Origin: Roseburia sp.
GTDB taxonomy: Bacteria > Bacillota > Clostridia > Lachnospirales > Lachnospiraceae
Reading direction: 5' to 3'
Length of the DNA: 64,000 nt
NCBI GenBank assembly: GCA_023664725.1
Contig: JAMPFA010000002.1
Location: forward strand, 232,335 to 296,334
Each line of letters starts with the position of its first letter. The first letter of the stretch is position 1. The translations under genes were made by a program, and so were the position numbers. The notes beneath the pieces were generated by a model. The model saw only the letters and a program-made list of their open reading frames with translations. It searched no databases and was not told where the DNA came from. Of this stretch, positions 8,815 through 16,662 are shown piece by piece.

Positions 8815-10020
8815 ATGGATATGGCATTATTTAAGAATATTAAAAAGAAAAAAGAGGAAAAGCGCAAAGAGGAGGCGCAAAAGCTTCAGGAGGCTATCGA
8901 GAGCGGGATTTCCGGCTATGACATTACCGAAGATGAGATGAAGGACGGAAAGAAGCTGCAGCACTATATCATCCAGAGCTGTGAGGAGATCATAGAGGCA
9001 TCCAAGGAGCTTGAGGAGGAGAAGGCAGAGTACCGCATTGTGACGGAATACTTAAACGACATCCAGATGCTTGAGGAGATGCCGGAGGAGGATATGAGTG
9101 AGATAAAGGCTGCGGCGGAGAGCGTTCAGAAGCTGGATAAACTTAGGGATGAGTACCAGAATTCCGAGCGGCATATCTCCGATATCCAGTTTGTCCAGAT
9201 GCAGCAGGAGGAGGAAACCATACCGGAGGCCATCAAGAAGCTCCAGGCCAACGAGGCGTACCAGAATGCCATAAAAAAAGACATGAATTACCTGGAGGGA
9301 GAAAAGACAGAGTGGTATTATAATAAGGTGGATCTGCTGCATCAGCAGAAAATTTTAAAGACCCTCTCCTGTATGCTGTTTTCCATATTTGCCATCTGTA
9401 CTGCAGTTCTTCTGGTAGTCCAGCTTGGGTATGGGGCGGACACCAGATATGCCTGGATGTTTGTAATCTTTGTGGCGGCTATCAGCAGTTTTTTGATCTT
9501 TTTACGGATGAATTCCAATCAGATGGAAATCCGCAGGTCGGAAGTGAATATGAATCATGCCATTGTGCTTTTGAATAAAATGAAATTTAAGTATGTGAAT
9601 GTCACAAACGCAGTGGATTATGCAAGAGAAAAATATCATGTAAAAAATGCCTACGAGTTGAACTACCTCTGGGAGCAGTATTTAAACGAGGTGAAAAAGA
9701 GGGATAAGTTCCGCCAGATGAACGAAGATTTAGATTACTTTTCCGATAAGCTGGTGAAGCAGTTAAAGCGTTACCGGCTCTACGATTCCCAGGTGTGGAT
9801 GAATCAGTCCTCCGCACTGGTGGACAATAAAGAGATGGTGGAGGTAAAGCACAATCTTCTGGTGAGAAGGCAGAAACTTCGTTCCAGGATCGAGTACACC
9901 ACCACAAATATAAAAGAGCGCCGGGCACAGATCAATAAGATTTTGCAGAAAGAACATCTGTATACTCCGGAGATCAAAGAGATCATAGATTCTATTGATC
10001 AGTTGAGCAATTCGCAATAG
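8815..10020 (+). CDS. Coiled-coil protein with two membrane segments
   Basis: 401 residues. Residues 1-30 are strongly basic (KNIKKKKEEKRKEEAQK). Residues 55-175 are heptad-rich coiled coil with much Glu and Lys. Two hydrophobic segments follow at about 183-203 and 216-233, and a second coiled coil runs from about 235 to the end. The hairpin topology would leave both long coiled coils on the same side, probably the cytoplasm. It is the only membrane protein of the cluster and could anchor the DUF5717/Hsp70-like/TPR proteins to the membrane. I do not recognise a family. The ATG at 8815 and another at 8821 are both possible starts. Confidence 0.75.
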   Translation: MDMALFKNIKKKKEEKRKEEAQKLQEAIESGISGYDITEDEMKDGKKLQHYIIQSCEEIIEASKELEEEKAEYRIVTEYLNDIQMLEEMPEEDMSEIKAAAESVQKLDKLRDEYQNSERHISDIQFVQMQQEEETIPEAIKKLQANEAYQNAIKKDMNYLEGEKTEWYYNKVDLLHQQKILKTLSCMLFSIFAICTAVLLVVQLGYGADTRYAWMFVIFVAAISSFLIFLRMNSNQMEIRRSEVNMNHAIVLLNKMKFKYVNVTNAVDYAREKYHVKNAYELNYLWEQYLNEVKKRDKFRQMNEDLDYFSDKLVKQLKRYRLYDSQVWMNQSSALVDNKEMVEVKHNLLVRRQKLRSRIEYTTTNIKERRAQINKILQKEHLYTPEIKEIIDSIDQLSNSQ

Positions 10021-10038
10021 TCAGGATGGAGGCAGAAA

Positions 10039-10494
10039 ATGACACGAGGAGACAGGGCAAAAGAGCTTTTTTTGGAAGGGTATAACTGCAGTCAGTCGGT
10101 GGCAGGGGCTTTCGCCGATGAGATGGGCATGGATTTTAAAACCGTGGTAAAAATGGTTTCTTCCTTTGGGGGAGGCATGGGAAGGCTGAGAGAGGTCTGC
10201 GGAACAGTTTCCGGCATGTTTTTTGTGGTGGGAATGCTCTACGGCTACGATGAGCCAAAGGACTTTGAGGGGAAAAAAGAACTCTATGGGAGAGTGCAGG
10301 AATTGGCAGGTTTTTTTCGGGAGAAGACAGGAAGCATTGTGTGCCGGGAGCTTTTGGGACTGGAGGGTAAGGACACAACCCCCATGCCAAGCCTGCGCAC
10401 GGCAGAGTACTATGAAAAGCGGCCCTGCCCGGATATGGCGAAGCTGGCGGGGGATATTTTGGAGGAGTACATAAAAGAACATCCGTATAGATGA
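10039..10494 (+). CDS. C-GCAxxG-C-C family redox-type protein
   Basis: 151 residues with the spaced cysteine pattern of the C_GCAxxG_C_C family: YNCSQSV (Cys17), VCGTVSG (about Cys54), IVCRELLG (about Cys101) and RPCPDMA (about Cys130). The family's GCA element reads NCS here. Members are thought to be redox-active or metal-binding and are often found beside transporters and oxidoreductases, but the reaction is not established. It lies 18 bases after the coiled-coil membrane gene and 17 bases before feoA, with no visible terminator on either side. It is therefore probably cotranscribed with ferrous iron uptake. Confidence 0.85.
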   Translation: MTRGDRAKELFLEGYNCSQSVAGAFADEMGMDFKTVVKMVSSFGGGMGRLREVCGTVSGMFFVVGMLYGYDEPKDFEGKKELYGRVQELAGFFREKTGSIVCRELLGLEGKDTTPMPSLRTAEYYEKRPCPDMAKLAGDILEEYIKEHPYR

Positions 10495-10511
10495 TTTGAG
10501 AGGGAAGAAGT

Positions 10512-10742
10512 ATGACATTAGATAATCTGGACATTGGAAAGGAAGCCGTCATCACGGTAGTTGGTGGCGAGGGAGCGCTTCGCTGCCGCCTTTTAGATAT
10601 GGGGCTTATCCCAAAGACAAAGATTGTAGTTAAAAAAATCGCCCCTATGGGAGACCCAATAGAGATACGTATCCGGGGATACGAGCTTACCCTTCGGAAA
10701 GAGGAAGCACAGAAGATTGAAGTGGAGGAAAAAGCAGGATGA
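10512..10742 (+). CDS. feoA: Ferrous iron transport accessory protein FeoA
   Basis: A 76-residue SH3-like beta-barrel protein of typical FeoA length. It contains the conserved LLDMGLIP-type element (CRLLDMGLIPKTKI), then PMGDPIEIRIRGYELTLRK, which matches the FeoA core. FeoA is a small cytosolic partner needed for Fe(II) uptake through FeoB. Its stop overlaps the feoB start by 4 bases (ATGA), a sign of translational coupling. No FeoC gene follows. No Fur box was recognised upstream. Confidence 0.93.
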   Translation: MTLDNLDIGKEAVITVVGGEGALRCRLLDMGLIPKTKIVVKKIAPMGDPIEIRIRGYELTLRKEEAQKIEVEEKAG

Positions 10743-12748
10743 CATTTGCATTGGTGGGGAATCAAAATTGTGGGAAGACCACCCTGTTTAACCAGCTGAC
10801 AGGTTCCAACCAGCATGTGGGCAACTTTCCCGGCGTGACAGTGGATCAGAAGGCAGGGGAGATCCGGGGGGAGAAAAACTATCAGGTGGTGGATTTGCCG
10901 GGCATTTATTCTCTAAGGCCCTACACAAACGAGGAGATTGTCACAAGGGATTTTATCCTGAATCAAAAGCCGGAGGGGATCATCAATATCGTGGACGCCA
11001 CAAACATCGAGAGAAATCTCTATCTCACCTTGCAGCTCTTGGAGATGGATATCCCTATGGTCTTAGCCCTCAATATGATGGATGAGGTGCGAAACAACAA
11101 CGGTTCTATCGACGTGGCGGAAATGTCAAAGCGTCTGGGGATTCCCGTGATCCCCATCAGCGCCTCTAAAGATGAGGGAATCGAAGACTTAATATCAGCA
11201 ATTTTGGAGGTTTCCCGTAAAAGGATCAAGCCGGCGGTGAAGGATTTCTGTGAGAAGGGGCCGGTGCACCGCTGTATCCACGGAGTTTCCCATCAGGTGG
11301 AGGATCATGCGGTAAATATCGGTATGTCACCAAGATTTGCAGCCACAAAGATTGTGGAGGGGGACAAAGACATTATTGAACGGCTTTCTCTAAGCCAGAA
11401 TGAGTTTGAGATGATGGAGCACAGTGTGGAGGAGATGGAGACAGACCACCACATGGACAGAAATGCGGCTCTGGCGGATATGCGCTATCAGTTTATCGAG
11501 AAAGTCTGTGATAAGACAGTGATCCGCTGCCAGGAGAGCAGAGAGCATTTGCGGAGCGTGAAGATTGACAATGTGCTGACCAACAAATATCTGGCAATCC
11601 CCATGTTTATCGGTATTATGCTTTTCATCTTTTATCTTACTTTTAATGTGATAGGGGTAATGTTAAGTGATGTTTTAAGTATGGGCATCGACTGGGTGAC
11701 AGACATTACGGACCAGGCTTTAACGGCCTATGAGATCAATCCTGTGGTACACAGCCTTGTGATTGACGGTATTTTTGCCGGGGTGGGATCTGTCTTAAGT
11801 TTTCTGCCCATTATCGTCACCCTGTTTTTCTTTTTGTCTATCCTGGAGGATTCCGGCTATATGGCAAGGGTGGCCTTTGTGATGGACAAGCTTTTGCGAA
11901 AGATCGGACTTTCCGGGAAGAGCTTTGTGCCTATGCTCATCGGCTTTGGGTGCAGCGTTCCCGCTGTGATGTCCTGCCGTACCCTTTCATCCCAGCGGGA
12001 TCGGAAAATGACCATACTCCTGGTGCCATTTATCAGTTGTTCCGCCAAAATTCCTATTTACGGAGTGTTTGCAGCAGCATTTTTCCCAAAGAATCCTGCC
12101 CTTATGATGATCGTGCTCTACGTTCTTGGCATGGCAGTGGGAGTGTTGGCCGCCCTGATCTTAAACCGCACGGCATTTCGGGGCAATTCTATTCCCTTTG
12201 TGATGGAGCTGCCCAATTACAGGCTTCCCTCAGTAAAGAGCGTAGTGCTTTTAATGTGGGATAAGGCCAGGGATTTTATCCAGAGAGCCTTTACGATTAT
12301 CTTTCTGGCAACGATCTTTATCTGGTTTTTGCAGACCTTTGACATGCGCTTTAACGTGGTAAAAGACAGCGGGGAGAGCCTTCTCGCCATGCTTGGAAGG
12401 CTGATTGCACCCTTGTTTGTGCCCCTTGGGTTTGGAGACTGGCGGATCTCCACTTCCCTTATCACCGGATTTTCCGCAAAAGAGGCGGTGATCAGTACCA
12501 TGAGCATCCTTCTTGGCACAAATACAGCAGGCCTTACCGATGCCCTTTCCGGTCTGTTTACCCTTTCCTCCGCCATCAGTTTTCTGGTGTTTACCCTGCT
12601 CTATACCCCCTGTGTGGCGGCTGTGGCAGCAATCCGCAGGGAGCTTGGGGGAAGACGGCAGGCGGTGTTTGTAGTAGTTTTGCAGTGCGTGGTGGCATGG
12701 GTTGTGGCGTTTTTGGTGTATCACCTGTGCTGTGTGATTGGAATATGA
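10739..12748 (+). CDS. feoB: Ferrous iron transporter FeoB
   Basis: 669 residues. The N-terminal G domain has G1 GNQNCGKTT (7-15), G2 Thr in FPGVTVD, G3 DLPGIYSL, G4 NMMD and G5 SASKDEG. A helical regulatory segment follows (about 165-275), then a polytopic membrane part (about 285-669) with the two inverted Gate regions (GSVLSFLPIIV; MLIGFGCSVPAVMSCRTL) and the conserved second half. It moves Fe(II) across the cytoplasmic membrane, with GTP hydrolysis regulating the channel. The Gate Cys in GCSVPA is kept. feoA precedes it with a 4-base overlap. No clear terminator follows before the gltX promoter. Confidence 0.96.
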   Translation: MTFALVGNQNCGKTTLFNQLTGSNQHVGNFPGVTVDQKAGEIRGEKNYQVVDLPGIYSLRPYTNEEIVTRDFILNQKPEGIINIVDATNIERNLYLTLQLLEMDIPMVLALNMMDEVRNNNGSIDVAEMSKRLGIPVIPISASKDEGIEDLISAILEVSRKRIKPAVKDFCEKGPVHRCIHGVSHQVEDHAVNIGMSPRFAATKIVEGDKDIIERLSLSQNEFEMMEHSVEEMETDHHMDRNAALADMRYQFIEKVCDKTVIRCQESREHLRSVKIDNVLTNKYLAIPMFIGIMLFIFYLTFNVIGVMLSDVLSMGIDWVTDITDQALTAYEINPVVHSLVIDGIFAGVGSVLSFLPIIVTLFFFLSILEDSGYMARVAFVMDKLLRKIGLSGKSFVPMLIGFGCSVPAVMSCRTLSSQRDRKMTILLVPFISCSAKIPIYGVFAAAFFPKNPALMMIVLYVLGMAVGVLAALILNRTAFRGNSIPFVMELPNYRLPSVKSVVLLMWDKARDFIQRAFTIIFLATIFIWFLQTFDMRFNVVKDSGESLLAMLGRLIAPLFVPLGFGDWRISTSLITGFSAKEAVISTMSILLGTNTAGLTDALSGLFTLSSAISFLVFTLLYTPCVAAVAAIRRELGGRRQAVFVVVLQCVVAWVVAFLVYHLCCVIGI

Positions 12749-12759
12749 TATTTCTGCGC

Positions 12760-12788
12760 TTTACAGTTTTTTTAGAATCCGCTATAAT
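12760..12788 (+). promoter_or_regulatory. Sigma-A promoter of gltX
   Basis: TTTACA (12760-12765), exactly 17 bases, TATAAT (12783-12788), about 45 bases before gltX. It begins 12 bases after the feoB stop and so separates gltX from the iron operon. Confidence 0.7.
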
Positions 12789-12839
12789 GGCTTTGACAGA
12801 ATTAGAAATAAATAAAAAACAGCTTTAGAAGAGGAGATT

Positions 12840-14291
12840 ATGATGAGCAAGGTTAGAACGAGATTTGCACCAAGCCCAACCGGGCGGATGCATGTAGGAA
12901 ATTTGAGAACGGCATTGTATGCCTATCTGATCGCAAAGCATGAGGGTGGAGATTTTATTTTGAGAATAGAGGATACGGACCAGGAGCGCCTTGTGGAGGG
13001 GGCAGTGGATATCATTTACCGCACCCTCCACAAGACGGGATTACTCCACGACGAAGGGCCGGACAAGGACGGGGGCGTAGGGCCTTATGTCCAGAGCGAA
13101 AGACAGGAGAAGGGAATCTATCTGGAATATGCCAAAAAGCTGATTGAAAAAGGGGAGGCGTATTACTGTTTCTGCGGCAAAGAGCGGCTGGATAGCCTGA
13201 AACAGACCATTGCAGGGAAAGAGATCGTCATCTATGACAAGCACTGTCTCCATCTGAGCAAAGAGGAGATCCAGGCAAAATTGGACGCCGGGGTTCCCTA
13301 TGTCATCCGCCAGAACAATCCAACCACCGGGACTACCACATTTATGGACGAGATCTACGGGGAGATCACGGTAAACAATGAGGAGCTGGACGATATGATC
13401 CTCATCAAATCCGACGGCTATCCTACCTACAATTTTGCCAATGTAGTGGACGACCATTTGATGGGCATCACCCATGTGGTGCGAGGGTGTGAATACTTAT
13501 CCTCCTCCCCGAAATACAACCGTCTCTACGAGGCTTTTGGCTGGGAAGTTCCGGTTTATGTCCACTGTCCACTGATCACCAATGAGGAGCACCAAAAGCT
13601 CAGCAAGAGAAGCGGACATTCCTCCTACGAGGACTTGATCGAGCAGGGTTTCCTCACAGAGGCAGTGGTGAATTTTGTTGCCCTCTTGGGATGGAGCCCC
13701 ACAGAGAACCGGGAGATTTTCAGTTTGCAGGAGCTGGTGGAGGCCTTCGACTATCGTCATATGAGCAAATCCTCCGCCGTATTTGACGTGACAAAACTGA
13801 AATGGATGAACGGGGAATACATTAAGGCCATGGAGTTTGATGTTTTTTATGAGATGGCGGAGCCATATCTGAAAAAAGTCATAACGAAAGACCTGGATTT
13901 AAAGAAGATCGGGGCAATGGTAAAGACAAGGATTGAAGTTTTCCCGGATATTGAAGGACACATTGATTTCTTTGAGGCTTTGCCGGAGTATGACACTGCC
14001 ATGTACACCCACAAGAAAATGAAGACAAATGAGGAGACATCCCTCGCTGTGTTAAAAGAGATTCTTCCCCTTTTGGAGGAGCTTACAGATTACAGCAACG
14101 ATGCCCTCTATGAAGCCATTACAGGTTTTGTAAAGGAAAAAGGATACAAAAACGGCTACGTGCTCTGGCCCATCCGAACAGCGGTTTCCGGAAAGCAGAT
14201 GACCCCGGCAGGAGCCACGGAAATCATGGAAGTGCTGGGAAAAGAGGAATCCATCAGAAGAATTAAAACAGGAATTGAGAAACTTTCTTAA
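12840..14291 (+). CDS. gltX: Glutamyl-tRNA synthetase
   Basis: A 483-residue class I synthetase. The HIGH-type signature is [11 protein letters not shown] (about residues 12-22), and the KMSKS-type loop is KLSKRSGH (about 258). LRIEDTDQ and the GluRS-specific middle part with a Cys-containing region (YCFCGKERL) are also present. It charges tRNA(Glu), and in Clostridia often tRNA(Gln) as well for later transamidation; which applies here cannot be read from sequence. AGAGGAG lies 3 bases before the first ATG and 6 before a second, so M2 (12843) may be the true start. No T-box leader was seen in the short upstream gap. Confidence 0.96.
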   Translation: MMSKVRTRFAPSPTGRMHVGNLRTALYAYLIAKHEGGDFILRIEDTDQERLVEGAVDIIYRTLHKTGLLHDEGPDKDGGVGPYVQSERQEKGIYLEYAKKLIEKGEAYYCFCGKERLDSLKQTIAGKEIVIYDKHCLHLSKEEIQAKLDAGVPYVIRQNNPTTGTTTFMDEIYGEITVNNEELDDMILIKSDGYPTYNFANVVDDHLMGITHVVRGCEYLSSSPKYNRLYEAFGWEVPVYVHCPLITNEEHQKLSKRSGHSSYEDLIEQGFLTEAVVNFVALLGWSPTENREIFSLQELVEAFDYRHMSKSSAVFDVTKLKWMNGEYIKAMEFDVFYEMAEPYLKKVITKDLDLKKIGAMVKTRIEVFPDIEGHIDFFEALPEYDTAMYTHKKMKTNEETSLAVLKEILPLLEELTDYSNDALYEAITGFVKEKGYKNGYVLWPIRTAVSGKQMTPAGATEIMEVLGKEESIRRIKTGIEKLS

Positions 14292-14308
14292 GGTATGGAT
14301 GTTGTTAT

Positions 14309-16141
14309 ATGATTGAGAAATTAAATGAAGGGCAAGAGCAGGCGATAAAACATGGCGAAGGCCCTATGATGGTTCTTGCCGGGCCTGGTTCCGGCAAGAC
14401 ATTTACAATTACAAAAAGGATTGAATATCTGATCAAGGAGAAGGGCATTGACCCTTCTCATATTCTTGTGATCACGTTTACGAAAGCGGCGGCGGGAGAG
14501 ATGAAGGAGCGTTTTTTAAAGCAGATGCCTGCGGAGGGGAAGACGGTCACTTTCGGCACATTCCATGCCGTGTTTTTTATGATATTAAAACATGCTTATC
14601 ATTTTCAGGCAGACAATATCATTAGAGAGGAAGACAAAATACGGTGGATGCGGGAAGAGATACACTCCATGCGTCTGGATTTTGAGGATGAGAATGAATT
14701 TATCCGAAATATTTTGGGGGAGATCAGCCTGGTGAAAAACACAGGGGTGGACATAAAGCACTACTATTCCATATCATTAAGTCAGGATATATTTTTTGAT
14801 ATTTTTCGTGAATACCAGGAGTTTCTAGTCAGAAACAGGAAGATTGATTTCGACGATATGCTGGTGTACACCTATGAGCTTTTCTCCCAGAGAAAGGATA
14901 TCCTCTCTGCCTGGCAGGACAAGTACCGCTATATTCTGATCGACGAGTTTCAGGATGTAAACCAGCTGCAGTACAACATTGTGCGGATGCTTGCCGCCCC
15001 GAAAAACAATCTTTTTGTGGTGGGGGATGACGACCAGTCCATTTACCATTTCAGGGGAGCCAGGCCGGAAATTATGCTTCACATGCCGGAACAGTACAAA
15101 GATCTTCGAATTGTTAAATTGAGAATTAACTACAGGTGCCCCAGTCAGGTGGTGGAGATTGCCGCTCGGATCATCGAGAATAACAAGCAGAGATTCGAGA
15201 AAAAAATAGAGGCCTTCAAGAACCAGGGGGATGCAGTGACCTTTGAAGTGTTTGACAGGGTGGGGGAAGAAAATGAAAAATTAATTCAAAATTTGAAATC
15301 TCAAAAGTCCCCTCTTTCTGACACGGCGGTGTTGTTTCGCACCAACTTGCAGGCAAGGCCCTTGATGGAAAAACTTTTGGAGTACAACATTCCCTTTACC
15401 GCAAAGGACAGAGTGCCAAATTTGTATGAGCACTGGATCGCAAAAGATATGTACGCCTATATCCGAATCGCCCAGGGGAGCCGCCAGAGAAGGGATTTTC
15501 TTATGATCATGAACCGGCCGAAACGGTATTTGAGCAGGGAGAGTCTGGAATCTGAGACGGTGGCCTTTGATGTGTGGCAGAATTTTTACAGTGAGCAGGA
15601 TTGGATGATAGACAGGATCGACAAGCTCTGGCAGGATATAAAGATGATCCGCACCCTGCGCCCCTTTGCCGCCATAAATTATATCAGAAAAGCGGTGGGC
15701 TATGATGATTTTTTAAGGGAGTATGCCCAGTACCGTAGCATAAAGGAAGAAGATCTGTTTGGGGTGATGGAGGAGCTCCAGGAGAGCGCCAGGGGATTTT
15801 TGACTTTTCAGGACTGGTTTTTGCACATTGAGAGATATAAGGAAGAAATAGAAAATATGTGGGAGAAAAACAGGGAAGATAAAGATGCTCTGACCATTGC
15901 CACATTCCACAGCGCAAAGGGGCTGGAATTTGAATCTGTACATATTATGGAGGTCAATGAGGGGATCACTCCCTACAAAAAGGCATCTCTTCCGGCGGAG
16001 ATGGAGGAGGAGAGGCGGATGTTTTATGTGGCTCTTACCCGGACAAAAAACAGGCTTCACCTGTATGCGGTGAAGCATTACAACAACCACGAGGCAGAAT
16101 TGTCCCGATTTTTGTATGAGGCCAGAAAAAAAGAGGATTGA
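14309..16141 (+). CDS. UvrD/PcrA-like superfamily 1 DNA helicase
   Basis: 610 residues with all SF1A helicase motifs: Q-motif NEGQEQAI, Walker A AGPGSGKT (24-31), Ia TFTKAAAGEM, Walker B LIDEFQDVNQ, III GDDDQSIYHFRGA, IV NYRCP, V TFHSAKGLEFESV and VI YVALTRTKNRLHLY. It should unwind DNA 3'-5' using ATP. It is shorter than PcrA (about 730), mainly because it lacks the usual C-terminal tail, so it may be an accessory paralogue instead of the main PcrA. It starts 17 bases after gltX with a weak ribosome binding site. Its stop codon lies in the centre of a palindromic terminator shared with the converging DUF1292 gene. Confidence 0.92.
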   Translation: MIEKLNEGQEQAIKHGEGPMMVLAGPGSGKTFTITKRIEYLIKEKGIDPSHILVITFTKAAAGEMKERFLKQMPAEGKTVTFGTFHAVFFMILKHAYHFQADNIIREEDKIRWMREEIHSMRLDFEDENEFIRNILGEISLVKNTGVDIKHYYSISLSQDIFFDIFREYQEFLVRNRKIDFDDMLVYTYELFSQRKDILSAWQDKYRYILIDEFQDVNQLQYNIVRMLAAPKNNLFVVGDDDQSIYHFRGARPEIMLHMPEQYKDLRIVKLRINYRCPSQVVEIAARIIENNKQRFEKKIEAFKNQGDAVTFEVFDRVGEENEKLIQNLKSQKSPLSDTAVLFRTNLQARPLMEKLLEYNIPFTAKDRVPNLYEHWIAKDMYAYIRIAQGSRQRRDFLMIMNRPKRYLSRESLESETVAFDVWQNFYSEQDWMIDRIDKLWQDIKMIRTLRPFAAINYIRKAVGYDDFLREYAQYRSIKEEDLFGVMEELQESARGFLTFQDWFLHIERYKEEIENMWEKNREDKDALTIATFHSAKGLEFESVHIMEVNEGITPYKKASLPAEMEEERRMFYVALTRTKNRLHLYAVKHYNNHEAELSRFLYEARKKED

Positions 16142-16152
16142 TCAATCCTCTT
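16131..16152 (-). terminator. Palindromic terminator holding both stop codons
   Basis: A perfect 22-bp palindrome with 11-base arms and no spare loop base (AAGAGGATTGA and its complement). It is centred on TGATCA, the back-to-back stop codons of the helicase (TGA 16139-16141) and the DUF1292 gene (16142-16144). On the minus strand the hairpin is followed by a T run (complement of 16126-16132), so it terminates the DUF1292 transcript. The plus side has only TT. Confidence 0.7.
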
Positions 16153-16447
16153 CCCACTCTGCTTCGTCTAACAGCTCGTCAAACCGCTCTTCCACAGCCT
16201 CATATTCCTCATCACTGTCGATATTTTCCAAAAAGGGGTTGCCCTCCTTGTCCTCAAAATATCGGTAAATGTAAACTGTCCCTTCCGCATTGGCATTTCC
16301 CTTTTCATCCAGCGGCAGAAGAACGATATAGTCCTGGGTTTTTACTTCAAAAATAGTCAAAATCTCACATTCTACCTGAGTACCGTCGTCCATATCCAAT
16401 GTCACAAGAATATCTTCATCATCATTTGAATCATTTGGCTTTGCCAT
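16142..16447 (-). CDS. DUF1292 family protein (YrzB-like)
   Basis: A 101-residue, very acidic protein. The core (about residues 11-75) is the DUF1292 beta-rich unit: ILVTLDMDDGTQVECEIL, IFEVKTQDYIVLLPLD, YIYRYFED. It ends in an acidic tail (EAVEERFDELLDEAEWEED). DUF1292 proteins are small, conserved in Firmicutes and have no established function. An ATG at 16453 is in frame, but AAAGGAG is 7 bases before the ATG at 16447 and only 1 before the other, so 16447 is preferred. It is monocistronic and converges with the helicase gene. Confidence 0.9.
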   Translation of the reverse strand: MAKPNDSNDDEDILVTLDMDDGTQVECEILTIFEVKTQDYIVLLPLDEKGNANAEGTVYIYRYFEDKEGNPFLENIDSDEEYEAVEERFDELLDEAEWEED

Positions 16448-16563
16448 AAACATTCTCCTTTTTCAAAAATACTGATGTGATTAATTTGTTGTATTTCTGC
16501 TTAAATAGTAACAGGGGTATGTAAAAAAGTCAATCACAGGTGAAGAAAAATCTGCACAAAAAC

Positions 16564-16592
16564 TATACAAAAGCAAAAAAACACGATATAAT
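16564..16592 (+). promoter_or_regulatory. Candidate promoter of the GH13-like operon
   Basis: TATACA (16564-16569), 17 bases, TATAAT (16587-16592), about 70 bases before the GH13-like gene. The -10 box is perfect, the -35 box weak. The 215-base gap between the divergent genes holds no other feature I can support. Confidence 0.5.
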
Positions 16593-16662
16593 ACAATGGA
16601 GTAATGCTAGTTGAGAGCGCAAAATTGTTTGTTTTCTCTGTGTACAAGAAGGAAAAGGCGGG

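Noticed and set aside
10136..10816. A 226-codon minus-strand frame
   Set aside because: Antisense to the C-GCAxxG, feoA and feoB genes, rich in Pro and Ser, no ribosome binding site.
12749..12839. A T-box or other aminoacyl-tRNA leader before gltX, and also before trpS (19082-19107)
   Set aside because: Both gaps are much too short for a T-box and lack the specifier and antiterminator elements.
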